Assembly (NCBI RefSeq): GCF_015244675.1
Contig: NZ_JABCQO010000001.1
Location: 310,001 to 374,000, forward strand
Direction: 5' to 3'
DNA length: 64,000 nucleotides
Origin: Gluconobacter cerevisiae
GTDB taxonomy: Bacteria > Pseudomonadota > Alphaproteobacteria > Acetobacterales > Acetobacteraceae
In this document: one piece after another, positions 18,299 to 28,135 of the stretch
Position numbering within the stretch: position 1 is the stretch's first letter
Layout: each line of letters opens with the position of its first letter
Position numbers and translations under genes: made by a program
Notes under the pieces: model-generated
Database searches by the model: none
What the model saw: the letters and a program-made list of their open reading frames with translations, nothing else
What the model was told of the DNA's origin: nothing

Positions 18299-19209
18299 AA
18301 CGCGTCGTGTCCGCTGCACTGGTTCTGGGCTGCTACATGGCGACAGCCCATGCTGCTCCCGTCTGCGAAATGGCGCGCGCCGTGGTGCTGCCACTGCGCG
18401 ATGATGGCGGTTATCTGAGCGTGCCAGTGACGGTGAACGGCCACAGTGCCTCGATGATCGTCGATACAGGCTCCGAAGGCAGCCTCATGACTCCGGGTGG
18501 CGTCGCAGCCTTCCGCCTGCCCCCCGATCCCCAGCACCGGACGATGATGCAGGGTCCGAACGGCGCGCCGCGCGTCGTGCCAAATATCCGGATTCAGGAC
18601 CTGAAACTCGGCACACCGCGTTCGGGAGAACTCGCGCTCGGGGCCGGAACGATGGCGGTTGGCGCTCTCCCCGGCTCTCCCATGATCACGCCGCCCGTTT
18701 TCGGACTACTGGGTGCGGATGTTCTGGCGGATTACGATCTGGAATTCGATGTCCCGCACCAGCACCTGACATTATGGCGCGTCCGTCTGGGCTCTCATGC
18801 CTGCCAGCCCCCACCCGCGTGGAGCGGCCGCTGGACAAGCGTGCCCGTCCGCCGGACCTCAGGCCGCCTGACGGTACCTTTCACATTGGATGGATTGAGC
18901 GGGACGGCCCTTCTGGACAGCGGCGCGCGCTCGCATATCGTCAGCACGGATTTCGCCCATCGTCTCGGCCTGACGGACGAGCAACTCGCCCTTGATCCGG
19001 GCGGCATGACGTCGGGCGTGGATCTACACGAACGCGCGTATCACTGGCACCATTTCAAACGCTTTGAACTGGGCGGCACCGTCTGGAGCCGCCCCGTCCT
19101 GACCGTCGCTCCGGTCCACGATCAGGCCGACATGCTGCTGGGCTCGGACTGGTTCGCCCATCATGACATCTGGCTGTCCTACGCTACGGGGCAGCTCTTT
19201 TTCCGGTAA
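18295..19209 (+). CDS. Retropepsin-like aspartic protease family protein
   Basis: A 304-residue exported protein (signal peptide to about residue 20, ending AHA) with two pepsin-type half-domains. Each carries an aspartate signature: SMIVDTGSEGSLM (about 52-65) and ALLDSGARSHIV (about 200-212), plus GLLGADVL and MLLGSDWF as the matching flap-side motifs. The second signature has DSG as in retropepsins. Thus a single-chain periplasmic aspartic protease is likely, though substrates are unknown. Coupled to xerC by ATGA, a likely accident of packing rather than a shared role. Confidence 0.75.
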   Translation: MKRVVSAALVLGCYMATAHAAPVCEMARAVVLPLRDDGGYLSVPVTVNGHSASMIVDTGSEGSLMTPGGVAAFRLPPDPQHRTMMQGPNGAPRVVPNIRIQDLKLGTPRSGELALGAGTMAVGALPGSPMITPPVFGLLGADVLADYDLEFDVPHQHLTLWRVRLGSHACQPPPAWSGRWTSVPVRRTSGRLTVPFTLDGLSGTALLDSGARSHIVSTDFAHRLGLTDEQLALDPGGMTSGVDLHERAYHWHHFKRFELGGTVWSRPVLTVAPVHDQADMLLGSDWFAHHDIWLSYATGQLFFR

Positions 19210-19224
19210 ATTCTACCGACGATA

Positions 19225-19812
19225 TTATGACCCATCACCGGCAGGCGCAGGCGATCGCGCTGGCGGGTCTGAACTCTCGGGAGGCAATGTCGATGTCAGA
19301 ATAACTTCTGCCATAGGACCGGAAATTCCATGCGCCGTGATGGAAAGCTGAAGATGGACAGCACCCTGTTCATAGGAAAAAATTTTCTGGGCCGCACCAC
19401 GCTGCGGGTCCTGCTGCTGCAGGAGAAGGTTGAGCGTGGCATGGCGGGCCAGAAGCTGATCCCGCAATTCCGTCTGGACGTTCGCGACGTTTCCCTGCCG
19501 CATCACGACCTGACAATGCCCTTTGTCGAGCGACACAAGGGCCATCTGTCCATAGACCGTACTGGCCACATAAACACGTCCCGGATTGCCGTGCAGAAAC
19601 CCTTCCCGCGTCGGGGGCGGCCCTTCAGGAAGGTGGTAGCGTGCAGCCCATTCCCGCAAACCGGAAGGGTTACCCGTGAAGGAAAGACAGCTCTGGCCAA
19701 ACAGACCGACAGCATTCGCAGCGCCCAAATCGCGGGCGGAGGCCGGCACACAGAACAGAAGGGCGACCAGAACGGAGGTCGGCCCGATTATTCCGCAAAA
19801 TCGTAATGTCAT
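19225..19812 (-). CDS. Secreted hypothetical protein
   Basis: A 195-residue protein with a Sec signal peptide (cleavage near ASA, about 26) and two cysteines (SCLSFTG, GHCQVVM). The middle region (about 40-110) looks like a compact alpha/beta fold with GRVYVASTVYGQMALVSLD. It ends in a Pro/Ser tail. A GAGGAA ribosome site precedes the ATG. I do not recognise a family with certainty. It faces the retropepsin gene and shares no clear operon. Confidence 0.6.
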   Translation of the reverse strand: MTLRFCGIIGPTSVLVALLFCVPASARDLGAANAVGLFGQSCLSFTGNPSGLREWAARYHLPEGPPPTREGFLHGNPGRVYVASTVYGQMALVSLDKGHCQVVMRQGNVANVQTELRDQLLARHATLNLLLQQQDPQRGAAQKIFSYEQGAVHLQLSITAHGISGPMAEVILTSTLPPESSDPPARSPAPAGDGS

Positions 19813-19937
19813 GGTTCCTCTTTCTTTCCTTCACCACTGACCGACACGTTACACTCCGAAACTGTTCACGAGAAACCCGGAAAACCTTGTGGAAATTCCA
19901 TAAATTGGCTGGGCATGCCTTGAACTGACCCTCAGAA

Positions 19938-19972
19938 ATAAAAAAAAGCTCCTCCCGCAAAGGAGGAGCTTT
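19938..19972 (-). terminator. Rho-independent terminator
   Basis: An 11-base-pair stem (AAAGCTCCTCC/GGAGGAGCTTT) with loop CGCAAA and a run of U's on the minus-strand transcript. It sits just after the stop of the minus-strand gene ending at 20004. Confidence 0.88.
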
Positions 19973-20003
19973 CGGGCCGATAAGGCTCGGGGGACGTGTC
20001 AGA

Positions 20004-20549
20004 TCATTCGCCCTTGAGGCGGGAATTGCACTGCGACCAGTAGCCGCCGCCTTTCTGGATCCATTTCAGGGATCCATTGCCGCCATTCGCCTTGTTGGCG
20101 TTGTACTGGGCGACGCAGGTTTTCTGGCGGGCGCGACCGGCGGAGAGTTTGCTGAACTCGGGGGAAATGGCAGTCGGAAACACGACATTGCCCGAGGACG
20201 CAACGGCAGCCTTCGGAGCGATCGGGGCTTTCGTACCGGCCGGAGACGAGTCCGCAGGCGCGGCGCTTGCAGGGGCGGCTGGGGCCGTCGTGGTTGGTGC
20301 CGTTGCCGGAGCAGCAGCCGCAGGCGTTGTGCTGGCTGCGGCAGCCGGGGCGGCGGCCTTGGCTGTATCGCCACAGGAAGCGGCCTTGAATGCCTTATAG
20401 GACTGGCCGTTCAGGGAGCCGTTCTGCTTGGCCGTCTTGAACGCGGCATGGCATTCCTTGGCGGTCAGGGCGTGAGCGGGTGCGACGCTCAGTCCTGCGG
20501 CCAGCAAGGCGGCGAGGGAGAGGCCGGAAAAGGCTTTTGTAAACGTCAT
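20004..20549 (-). CDS. Secreted protein with Ala/Pro/Thr-rich linker
   Basis: A 181-residue exported protein. A signal peptide (cleavage after AHA, about 28) leads to a short N-terminal domain (KECHAAFKTAKQNGSLNGQSYKAF as two separate short helices, with a Cys pair), then a low-complexity A/P/T/S linker (about 62-120) and a C-terminal domain with two cysteines ending CNSRLKGE. The C-terminal half resembles a second copy of the N-terminal motif (RQKTCVAQYNANKANGG against KECHAAFKTAKQNGS). Function unknown. Start at 20549 is chosen for the signal peptide and its RBS; the frame opens further upstream into amtB. Confidence 0.65.
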   Translation of the reverse strand: MTFTKAFSGLSLAALLAAGLSVAPAHALTAKECHAAFKTAKQNGSLNGQSYKAFKAASCGDTAKAAAPAAAASTTPAAAAPATAPTTTAPAAPASAAPADSSPAGTKAPIAPKAAVASSGNVVFPTAISPEFSKLSAGRARQKTCVAQYNANKANGGNGSLKWIQKGGGYWSQCNSRLKGE

Positions 20550-20622
20550 GCAGAAAGAACCTTCATTCTGAAATCGGCGGGAGATAAAAGCCCCCCGCAG
20601 CTTGAGCATCAGAGAAGCGCGA

Positions 20623-21896
20623 TCAGTTGATGCGCTCACCGTGCAGAACCATGTCGAGACCTTCACGCTCTTCGTCCGGCGACACCCGCAGGCCCATCAC
20701 CAGATCCAGAACCTTCAGGATCACGGTTGTCATGATAACACACCAGACAATCGTCACCCCTACGGCCTCGGTCTGCGCGATGACCTGATGAACACTGGCG
20801 ACCGTTCCTTCCGGGTTGGACGCCGTGGCCGAAAGCGGACCATAGGCAAACGCACCGGTCAGAATGGCGCCGATGATGCCACCTGTTCCATGAACGCCGA
20901 ACGCATCAAGACTGTCATCGTAGCCAAAACGATGCTTGAGCCATGTGGCGCTCCAGAAACATCCCGCTCCGGCGATCAGGCCGATGACGACCGCACTTCC
21001 CGGCAGTACGAAACCCGCCGCTGGCGTGATGGCGACCAGACCGGCCACCGCACCCGAAATAATGCCCAGAGCCGTCGGCTTCCCCGTCCGCGCCCATTCG
21101 ACAACCATCCAGGCCACGCCGCCCGCAGCCGCAGCGACCTGCGTCGTCAGCATGGCCATGCCCGCGCGGCCATTAGCGCCCAGAGCAGACCCGGCATTGA
21201 AGCCGAACCAGCCTACCCAGAGCAGGGACGCGCCGATAATGGCGTAGGTCAGATTAAAGGGCGAAAAGTCTTCATGGCCCAGCCCCTTACGGCGACCGAG
21301 AATGATGGCACAGACCAGACCGGCCACACCGGAATTGATGTGCACGACCGTCCCGCCCGCAAAGTCCACCGCACCAAGCCCAGCGACCCAACCAGTCGGG
21401 CTCCAGACCCAGTGCGCGACCGGGGCATAAACGAGCAGAAGCCACGCCACGCTAAACAGGCACATGGCGGAAAACTTCATACGATCCGCATAGCCGCCCG
21501 TGATCAGGGCGGGGGTGATGACGGCAAACGTCATCTGGAACATCATGAAGACGCTCTCAGGGATCGTCATCGTCACGGCAGCGGGCGTTCCAGCGCCCAG
21601 CGTGAAGGCGGAATCAACGCCTGCACGGAAATTGTCCGCCACGCCATGCAGCATGACGCGCGACAGATCCCCGATCCACGGCGAGCCGGTCGAGAACGCA
21701 AGGCTGTAACCCGCGACCATCCAGACGAGGCTGGCAATGCAGCAGATCATGAAAGACTGGATCAGCGTCGCCAGCACGTTCTTCTTGCGGACCATGCCGC
21801 CATAAAAAAGCGCCAGACCGGGAATGGTCATCATCAGCACGAAAGCCGTACTGACGAGCATCCAGGCCGTATCGCCCGTATCGATGGGCGCGCGCA

Positions 21897-21897
<1 letters not shown>
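20623..21897 (-). CDS. amtB: Ammonium transporter
   Basis: Inner-membrane ammonium/ammonia channel, 424 residues, with eleven predicted helices beginning directly at the N-terminus. The twin-histidine pore residues are visible in GGTVVHINSG and DAFGVHGTGG, with the family's ALFYGGMVRKKN near residue 30. Start overlaps the glnK stop as ATGA. This glnK-amtB pairing lets the PII protein plug the channel when nitrogen is plentiful. A sigma-54 or NtrC site was not looked for in detail and none stood out in the short upstream gap. Confidence 0.96.
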
Positions 21898-22271
<374 letters not shown>

Positions 22272-22371
22272 TCAGAGTATGCCTCAGATCATGCCAGTCT
22301 CATAATGATATTGGCAGTCCAGCCGTCTCGTTTCTGTTGAAATTCCCATGAAGAGTGGCCCAAACGCCCCC

Positions 22372-23595
22372 TCAGGCGCGACCGGGCATGGCGGTGGGTG
22401 GGGAGCCGGGCATATCCGGGCCGCGATAGGGACCATCCTGCGGCCGGTTGACCGGCGGCGCGACCAGAGCATCGGGCCATGCGTTCTGATCGGGAGCGCC
22501 AGAGACGATGGCCGTGCGGCCTCGCGGCAGACATTCCGGCATTTCCAGACGCAGGCGACGCAGCATCCGTTCGCGGATGTCGCACGCCAGATTCCACATC
22601 GCGTCCGCATCCGGCGCCCCTGCGATCAGACGGATGGACATGACCTGCGCATTGCTGTCCGCGATCTGGCAACCGATGGAGGTCTTGTCCTGATCCCAGT
22701 CCGGGCATTTGGCCAGTTCCTCGAAATACATCTCCCGCAGGCGGTCAACCGGCGTCTGGTAATCCAACCAGAGAAACAGGGAGGCGATCAAAGACGGCGA
22801 ACTGTGCGTCCAATTCTGGAACGGATTCTCAAGGAAATACGAGATCGGCACGATATAGCGGCGACGATCCCACGTCCGCAGAACAACATAGGTCGCGTTG
22901 ATTTCCTCCACCCACGCCCAGTCACCGTTCAGAATCAGCATATCTTCCATACGGATGGGCTGGGTGACGGCAATCTGGATGCCCGCGATCAGGTTCGTCA
23001 GGGCCGGACGCGCGGAAAGACCGACGATCAGGGACGCCGCACCAGCGGACGCAAACAGCGACACGCCGAATTTCTGCACCGAATGGAACACCATCAGCGA
23101 GGACGCGACCGTCAGCACACCGAACGAAATCTCGATCAGGCGTCGCAGAACACGGATCTGCGTCTGGTGCGAACGGACCGTGATATCGTCCATGTGCTCC
23201 TTGGCACTGATCCGCGTCAGATACTGATCCGTCAGCAGACGGAACGTCCGGATGATGCCGAAGCCAAGATTGAGAATGAACAGGCAGATGAAAATCTGTT
23301 CCAGAAACGACGTCGTTGCATCGGTGAACCCGATCGTCGCCTGAAGAGCCGCGCTGGCGGCGATAATCATCAGCCCATTGCGGATGGGCGCCCGCAGCCG
23401 GGCAATGATGGCATGAATGAACTGGATACGACGCAGACCCGGCAGCCGCGGAAGGGCATCCGTGATGATACGACTGGACAGCAGCGCAATACCCGCCGCG
23501 AACATCAGAACCAGAATCGAACCAAGCGGAGCCGGGAGCCAGTCCAGCATATGTCCGAGCCGGCTGATGGAATTGACGTAGGAATGTTCGATCAT
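22372..23595 (-). CDS. MscS-family mechanosensitive channel protein
   Basis: A 407-residue inner-membrane protein with four N-terminal hydrophobic segments (about 20-165) and then the MscS pore/beta domain: ASAGAASLIVGLSARPALTNLIAGIQIAVTQPIRMEDMLIL is the conserved TM3 and beta-barrel entry, here seen in pieces. It likely opens under membrane tension to release solutes on osmotic downshock. The C-terminus (from about 355) is Pro-rich and probably disordered. Single gene, convergent with nothing close; a 128-base gap separates it from glnK. Confidence 0.88.
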   Translation of the reverse strand: MIEHSYVNSISRLGHMLDWLPAPLGSILVLMFAAGIALLSSRIITDALPRLPGLRRIQFIHAIIARLRAPIRNGLMIIAASAALQATIGFTDATTSFLEQIFICLFILNLGFGIIRTFRLLTDQYLTRISAKEHMDDITVRSHQTQIRVLRRLIEISFGVLTVASSLMVFHSVQKFGVSLFASAGAASLIVGLSARPALTNLIAGIQIAVTQPIRMEDMLILNGDWAWVEEINATYVVLRTWDRRRYIVPISYFLENPFQNWTHSSPSLIASLFLWLDYQTPVDRLREMYFEELAKCPDWDQDKTSIGCQIADSNAQVMSIRLIAGAPDADAMWNLACDIRERMLRRLRLEMPECLPRGRTAIVSGAPDQNAWPDALVAPPVNRPQDGPYRGPDMPGSPPTAMPGRA

Positions 23596-23889
23596 GCGGT
23601 CTGCGGTTCCTTATCTTCTCGCTGCACCTGTTCTTGGCATCTGCTGATTGAGCGGTACGGGCACCCGCAAAACAACATCATCGACCCCGGTTCGTTCCCG
23701 AATCAGATGACCAGATCGAAATCATCATGAACCGTGTCGGTTGAAATCGTTTCCGTTAGAGCACAGAAGCGTCACAAAGATGAATCTTGGCGCTCAGTTT
23801 TTACCTGAGCGATACGGTTTGACTATGGATCGCAGATTCATTTTCATGCTGATTTTAACGTTATAGTTCAGCAGTTCAAGGACAGCCGC
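23596..23889. other. Intergenic region between divergent genes
   Basis: No gene seen. It is more AT-rich than its surroundings and should hold promoters for both the MscS gene and the gene at 23890. A small hairpin (CGCTCAG/CTGAGCG) lies near 23790-23812. Confidence 0.4.
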
Positions 23890-24567
23890 ATGGGGTACAA
23901 TCTCGAGATTACGCGCAACCCCATCTGGTCTGGCAGGCCCGGCAGCCCCCTGTCGCTCGAAGAGTGGTTCGACGTCATCACGAGCGATGACGAACTCCAG
24001 TTCGCCGTATCGAGCGAACCCAGGAAATATCCGACACAGGACGCGGAATGGCTCAATCATCCCGCCGCCTCCAAAAAGCCGGAAGACACGTTGTTCTACT
24101 GGGCCGGAAACGCCATCAGCTGCAAATATCCAGATGAACAGCAGATGGCCAAGATGGTCCGGATCAGCAGTCGCCTCAAAGCCGTTGTCGTTGGCGACAG
24201 TGGTGAGCGCTACGATCTGGACCCGAACGGCAAGGTCGTGGTCAATGATGAGGCAGCCCCGGAACTACCCCTGCCCCTGATTTACGGTGCGGGTGCGCGG
24301 TCCTGCGCGGATTTCACACAAGCCATCGGCGACACAGCATCTCCCAACAGCGTGATTTTCTACAACTGGTATCTCGGGTTTGTGACGGCCATCAACGCCG
24401 CCCGCCACCAGGACGGAAAAAGCGTGATGACACTGAATCTGACGCCCGAAGTGGTGCGCGAGGATCAGGCCTTTCTCATCCAGTACTGCCGGGAACACCC
24501 CGAGCGCAGCTTCCATCAGGCTGCCCTCACGCTGCTTCAGATGCGCCTCGCCCGCTGCCCCCCATAA
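23890..24567 (+). CDS. Hypothetical protein, two-part, C-terminal half Rap1a/Tai-like
   Basis: A 225-residue protein without a signal peptide. The first 125 residues (GYNLEITRNPIW, LSLEEWFDVI, LFYWAGNAISCKYPD) form one globular unit of a type met in small conserved bacterial proteins. The second part (from about 138) has the spacing CADF...FYNWYLGFVTAIN...YCREHPERSFHQAALTLL. This resembles the Rap1a/Tai immunity-like fold, which is normally periplasmic, and its presence here without export signal is odd. The likeness is by pattern only. No toxin gene is seen beside it. Confidence 0.6.
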   Translation: MGYNLEITRNPIWSGRPGSPLSLEEWFDVITSDDELQFAVSSEPRKYPTQDAEWLNHPAASKKPEDTLFYWAGNAISCKYPDEQQMAKMVRISSRLKAVVVGDSGERYDLDPNGKVVVNDEAAPELPLPLIYGAGARSCADFTQAIGDTASPNSVIFYNWYLGFVTAINAARHQDGKSVMTLNLTPEVVREDQAFLIQYCREHPERSFHQAALTLLQMRLARCPP

Positions 24568-24621
24568 GGAAAGCGCCCCCTTCCGCTCAAACCCTCGCAG
24601 GAGTAGGACAGGGGCAGGGAG

Positions 24622-25839
24622 ATGAGTACGATGAAAAAAACCCATTACGACCTCTGCATCAACGGCGCCGGACCTGTGGGCGCTACGCTGGCGTGTCGTC
24701 TGGCGGCAGAGGGCGTGCGCGTCCTGCTCATCGACCGCAATGCCCTGCCCGGCATGGAAGATCCCGCTCTGGACGGGAGGGCCTATGCCATTGCGGAAGG
24801 CTCCCGCCGGATGCTCGCGGACGCAGGCATCTGGGACAATCTGCCCAATGTGGCCCAGCCGATCCACGAAATCCGCGTGGCAGACGGACGCCCGCATGAG
24901 GCCCCCTCCCCGCTGACGCTGCATTTCGGCCCGGAAGACGCCCCCGAAGGACAAAGTTTCGGCTGGATGGTCGAAGCGCGGGAGCTGCGACTTGCGATCA
25001 ACCAGACGCTGAAGCAGTACGACACGCTTGATGTCCATGCGCCGGATCTGGGAACATTCACGTTCCGCCCGGATCATGTCTCCATCCGTCTGGCCTCAGG
25101 CAAAACCGTGACGGCGAAACTGGCCGTGGCAGCGGAAGGACGCCGTTCCCCCCTCCGCCGTCAGGCGCGGATTGGCCTGACCAAGATTCCGTATAACGAG
25201 TACGGTATCGTCGCCACGATCGCGCATGAAAAGCCGCATCATGGCGTGGCGCTCGAACATTTCCTGCCGGAAGGTCCGTTCGCACGCCTGCCCATGCCCG
25301 GCACCGCCGAACATCCGCACCGTTCCGCCATTGTCTGGGCCGAAGGCGAAGGCCGCGCCCAGCGTTTCCATGATCTGCCGGACGAGATTTTCGCACGCGA
25401 GATCAAGGCCCGCATGGCGGACGAGGATCTGGGCAAGATCACTCCGACCGGTCGTCGCTGGATTTACCCGCTCTCCGCGCAATACGCCCACAGCTATATC
25501 GGCCCGCGCCTCGCTCTAGCCGGTGACGCCGCGCACGGCATCCACCCCATCGCAGGTCAGGGACTAAACATCGGGTTCCGGGACGTGATTTCGCTCGCAG
25601 ACCTACTGATCGAGGCGCATCGCATGCGCAAAGACATGGGCAGCCGCGAGCTTCTCGTCCGCTATCAGCGCAACACCCGCCCCGGCAACATGGCAATGCT
25701 GGCCGCCACGGACGCGCTCGAACGCCTGTTCGGCAACGACAATCCGGTCCTGCGCCGCCTGCGCGATATGGGCATCGCGAGCGTCCAGCGCTTCCCCGCC
25801 CTGCGCCGGGCCTTCGTCCGAAAGGCCATGGGCATATGA
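24622..25839 (+). CDS. ubiH: UbiH/UbiF-family FAD-dependent hydroxylase
   Basis: A flavoprotein monooxygenase, 405 residues, of the type that hydroxylates the ubiquinone ring. Seen: the FAD dinucleotide fold ICINGAGPVGA-like start (CINGAGPVGATLACRLA), the family's DGRAYAI block, and the second FAD motif LAGDAAHGIHPIAGQGLNIGFRD in two adjoining parts. Which ring position it acts on cannot be told from sequence; UbiH, UbiF and UbiM are all possible. An alternative ATG at 24631 also has a suitable ribosome site. ATGA overlap with cysE. Confidence 0.87.
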   Translation: MSTMKKTHYDLCINGAGPVGATLACRLAAEGVRVLLIDRNALPGMEDPALDGRAYAIAEGSRRMLADAGIWDNLPNVAQPIHEIRVADGRPHEAPSPLTLHFGPEDAPEGQSFGWMVEARELRLAINQTLKQYDTLDVHAPDLGTFTFRPDHVSIRLASGKTVTAKLAVAAEGRRSPLRRQARIGLTKIPYNEYGIVATIAHEKPHHGVALEHFLPEGPFARLPMPGTAEHPHRSAIVWAEGEGRAQRFHDLPDEIFAREIKARMADEDLGKITPTGRRWIYPLSAQYAHSYIGPRLALAGDAAHGIHPIAGQGLNIGFRDVISLADLLIEAHRMRKDMGSRELLVRYQRNTRPGNMAMLAATDALERLFGNDNPVLRRLRDMGIASVQRFPALRRAFVRKAMGI

Positions 25840-26615
25840 CGGAAGCCATCATCGAAACGCCCCCTGAAAGAACAGCAGACCTCACCGCCTTCTGGCAGGA
25901 TATGCAGTCACAGGCCTGCAGTTGCCACGACCCGCTGATTCAGGACGTGTTTTCCACCAATATCGGGGACCATCCGGACTTTGCGTCTGCACTGGCCTCC
26001 CTTCTGGGCACGAAACTCGCGGACCGCTCCATCCCGGCCACGACCATCACCCGCCTCGTCGCCTCGATCCTGAGCACCGACCCCGACATCGCCGAAGCGG
26101 CAGCAGCCGACATTCTCGCGACCTATGACCGCGACCCGGCCTGTCCGGACCTCGTCACGCCCTTCCTGTTCTTCAAGGGATGGCAGGCGCTTCAGGCCTA
26201 CCGGATCTCGCATCATCTCTGGACGCGGGGCCGTCAGCATCTGGCCCATCATTTCCAGAGCCGCATCAACGAACTGTTCGCCATCGACATTCACCCCGCG
26301 GCCCGTCTGGGGCGGCGACTGAGCATCGACCACGGCACGGGGATCGTCATTGGCGAAACCAGCATCGTCGAAGATGACGTCTCGCTGTTTCAGGATGTCA
26401 CGCTGGGCGGTATGGGCAAGCTGAGCGGCAACCGTCACCCCATCGTGCGACGCGGGGCCATGATCGGCGCAGGCGCACGAATTCTCGGACGCCTCGTGAT
26501 CGGGGAATATGCGCGGATCGGCGCGGCTTCGGTCGTTCTGGAAGATATCCCGGCCTATTCCACCGCAGTCGGCAATCCGGCGCGGATCGTGGGCACCACA
26601 CCCCGCCCGGCATAA
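25836..26615 (+). CDS. cysE: Serine O-acetyltransferase
   Basis: Makes O-acetylserine from serine and acetyl-CoA, the committed step of cysteine synthesis. The 259 residues show the N-terminal helical domain (to about 145) and a left-handed beta-helix with hexapeptide repeats (IDIHPAARLGRRLSIDHGTG, VIGETSIVEDDVSL, LGRLVIGEYARIGAAS). Catalytic His and Asp are in the DHGTG segment. Full length compared with E. coli CysE. The ATGA coupling with the flavoprotein gene suggests co-transcription, without an obvious pathway link. Confidence 0.93.
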   Translation: MTEAIIETPPERTADLTAFWQDMQSQACSCHDPLIQDVFSTNIGDHPDFASALASLLGTKLADRSIPATTITRLVASILSTDPDIAEAAAADILATYDRDPACPDLVTPFLFFKGWQALQAYRISHHLWTRGRQHLAHHFQSRINELFAIDIHPAARLGRRLSIDHGTGIVIGETSIVEDDVSLFQDVTLGGMGKLSGNRHPIVRRGAMIGAGARILGRLVIGEYARIGAASVVLEDIPAYSTAVGNPARIVGTTPRPA

Positions 26616-26621
26616 AGCACT

Positions 26622-26651
26622 CAGGGTCCGGAGCCTGCGCCCCGGACCCTG
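26622..26651. terminator. Possible terminator hairpin between convergent genes
   Basis: A 10-base-pair perfect stem (CAGGGTCCGG/CCGGACCCTG) between the stops of cysE and the epimerase gene. There is no good T-run on either side, so intrinsic termination is uncertain. Confidence 0.5.
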
Positions 26652-26658
26652 CTGCCTG

Positions 26659-27819
26659 TTACTTGTTCGAGAACTTGAAAATCGTCGTGTAATCGAACGT
26701 CTGACCCGGCTTGAGTTCAGTCGTCGGGAAAGACGGATGGTTCGGGCTGTCGGGATAATGCTCGGCCTCGAACGCAATCGCATCGCCCTGACGATAGGCA
26801 TGACCGAACACCCCGGCATAACCACCATCCAGCGAGTTGGACGTATAGACCTGAAGCCCCGGCTGGTTCGTCAGGATTTCCATGCTACGGCCCGAACGCG
26901 GATCATAGACCTTGCCCGCCAGACGCGGTGCCTGACCGGACGGCCCGTTGACGACCCAGTTCATGTCATAACCACGCGCATACATCATCTGCTGGTCGTT
27001 GCTGCGCAGACGATCACCGATGACGGTCGGCTTGCTGAAATCAAGCGGCGTCCCGGCGACAGGCGCGATCTGGCCAGTCGGAATGGATGTTGCGTCGGTC
27101 GGCGTAAAGCCATCCGCGTTGATCTGAAGAATTTCCGGCTCGATGGAGCCCGAACCCTCGCCGTTCAGATTCCAGTAGCTGTGATTCGTCAGGTTCAGAA
27201 CCGTCGGCGCGTCAGTCGTGGCAACATAATGCAGCGACAGGGCGTTGTCCGTGCCCAGCGTATAGGTCACATGCGTCGTCAGCTTGCCGGGAAAGCCCTG
27301 ATCGCCGTCCGGGCTGACCAGCTTGAGCGTCACATACGCGCCATTGTCGTTGGTGCCGGTCTTCTCGATCGTCCAGACGTTCTTGTCGAAGCCCTTCTTG
27401 CCGCCATGCAGCGCATTCGGCGGGGCCGTCACGTCCGTATGATAGATCTTGCCGTCCACGGGAAAGCTGCCGCCGGCGAGACGGTTGGCGTAACGGCCGA
27501 TGATGGCGCCGAAGAACAGACCGCCTTTCGCGCTATCAACCGTATAGCCCTTCAGGTTGTCGAACCCGAGAACCACGTCCTGAACATGCCCTTCGCGGTC
27601 CGGCGTCTCGACGGACTGGATGATGCCGCCATAGGTGATGATACGGGCCGTCGTGCCGAGACCGTTCTTGAGGGTCACGATCCGCACGGGCTTGCCATCC
27701 GGCGTGCTGCCCCAGGGCTGATTGGCCACGGTAGGGTGCGCCTGCGCCACACCGGCACTCAGGGCCAGAGCCGCAACAGTGGCGAGAAACGTACCCTTCG
27801 AGCCGAAGAATCTGGACAT
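26659..27819 (-). CDS. galM: Secreted aldose 1-epimerase (galactose mutarotase)
   Basis: Interconverts alpha and beta anomers of aldoses. The 386 residues start with a signal peptide (MSRFFGSKGTFLATVAALA, cleavage after AQA), so this copy works in the periplasm, where acetic acid bacteria oxidise sugars. Conserved motifs are YGGIIQSVETPDREG, GRYANRLAGGSF, NALHGGKKGFDK with a catalytic His, NLTNHSYWNL, and a C-terminal glutamate in AFEAEHYPDSPN. Start at 27819 is fixed by GGGAGG just upstream. Periplasmic location is inferred from the signal. Confidence 0.92.
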   Translation of the reverse strand: MSRFFGSKGTFLATVAALALSAGVAQAHPTVANQPWGSTPDGKPVRIVTLKNGLGTTARIITYGGIIQSVETPDREGHVQDVVLGFDNLKGYTVDSAKGGLFFGAIIGRYANRLAGGSFPVDGKIYHTDVTAPPNALHGGKKGFDKNVWTIEKTGTNDNGAYVTLKLVSPDGDQGFPGKLTTHVTYTLGTDNALSLHYVATTDAPTVLNLTNHSYWNLNGEGSGSIEPEILQINADGFTPTDATSIPTGQIAPVAGTPLDFSKPTVIGDRLRSNDQQMMYARGYDMNWVVNGPSGQAPRLAGKVYDPRSGRSMEILTNQPGLQVYTSNSLDGGYAGVFGHAYRQGDAIAFEAEHYPDSPNHPSFPTTELKPGQTFDYTTIFKFSNK

Positions 27820-27984
27820 TGAAAACCTCCCGGGTGTTGAGTTGAGGCCACACTGATCCCAAAAATCCCGAAGGGTCAAAGCCCGGAAAGCAGCCGAAAA
27901 GCATCTGGATCGTTAAAGCATCTGGCCTCTTCAAACGCGCAGCATTTGCAGACATACAGGGATGCACGCTATCGGAGGATACGT

Positions 27985-28089
27985 TATGACTACGCCCCTC
28001 CGCAGTTTTCCGCGACGGATGGCGCGTGGCCGATCGGGGTTCATGGAGTCCTTCAGGGAACGGATTACGAAAATTTCCGTTTTCCGGTG
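27985..28089 (+). CDS. Possible small ORF upstream of mlaA
   Basis: A 34-codon frame starting MTTPLRSFPRRM, very basic, preceded by GGAGGA seven bases before its ATG, and ending 46 bases before the mlaA start. It could be a leader peptide or noise. The rest of the 310-base gap (27820-28130) shows no other feature. Confidence 0.25.
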
Positions 28090-28135
28090 ACTTCTTCGTG
28101 AGCACTGGGCCGGGAAGGGTATTTTGGGGATGGTT

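Noticed and set aside
22348-23730. 460-codon plus-strand frame opposite the MscS gene
   Set aside because: Antisense shadow of a well-supported membrane protein; composition is typical of GC-rich reverse reading.
26509-27822. 437-codon plus-strand frame opposite the epimerase
   Set aside because: Antisense to a gene with a signal peptide and clear GalM motifs.
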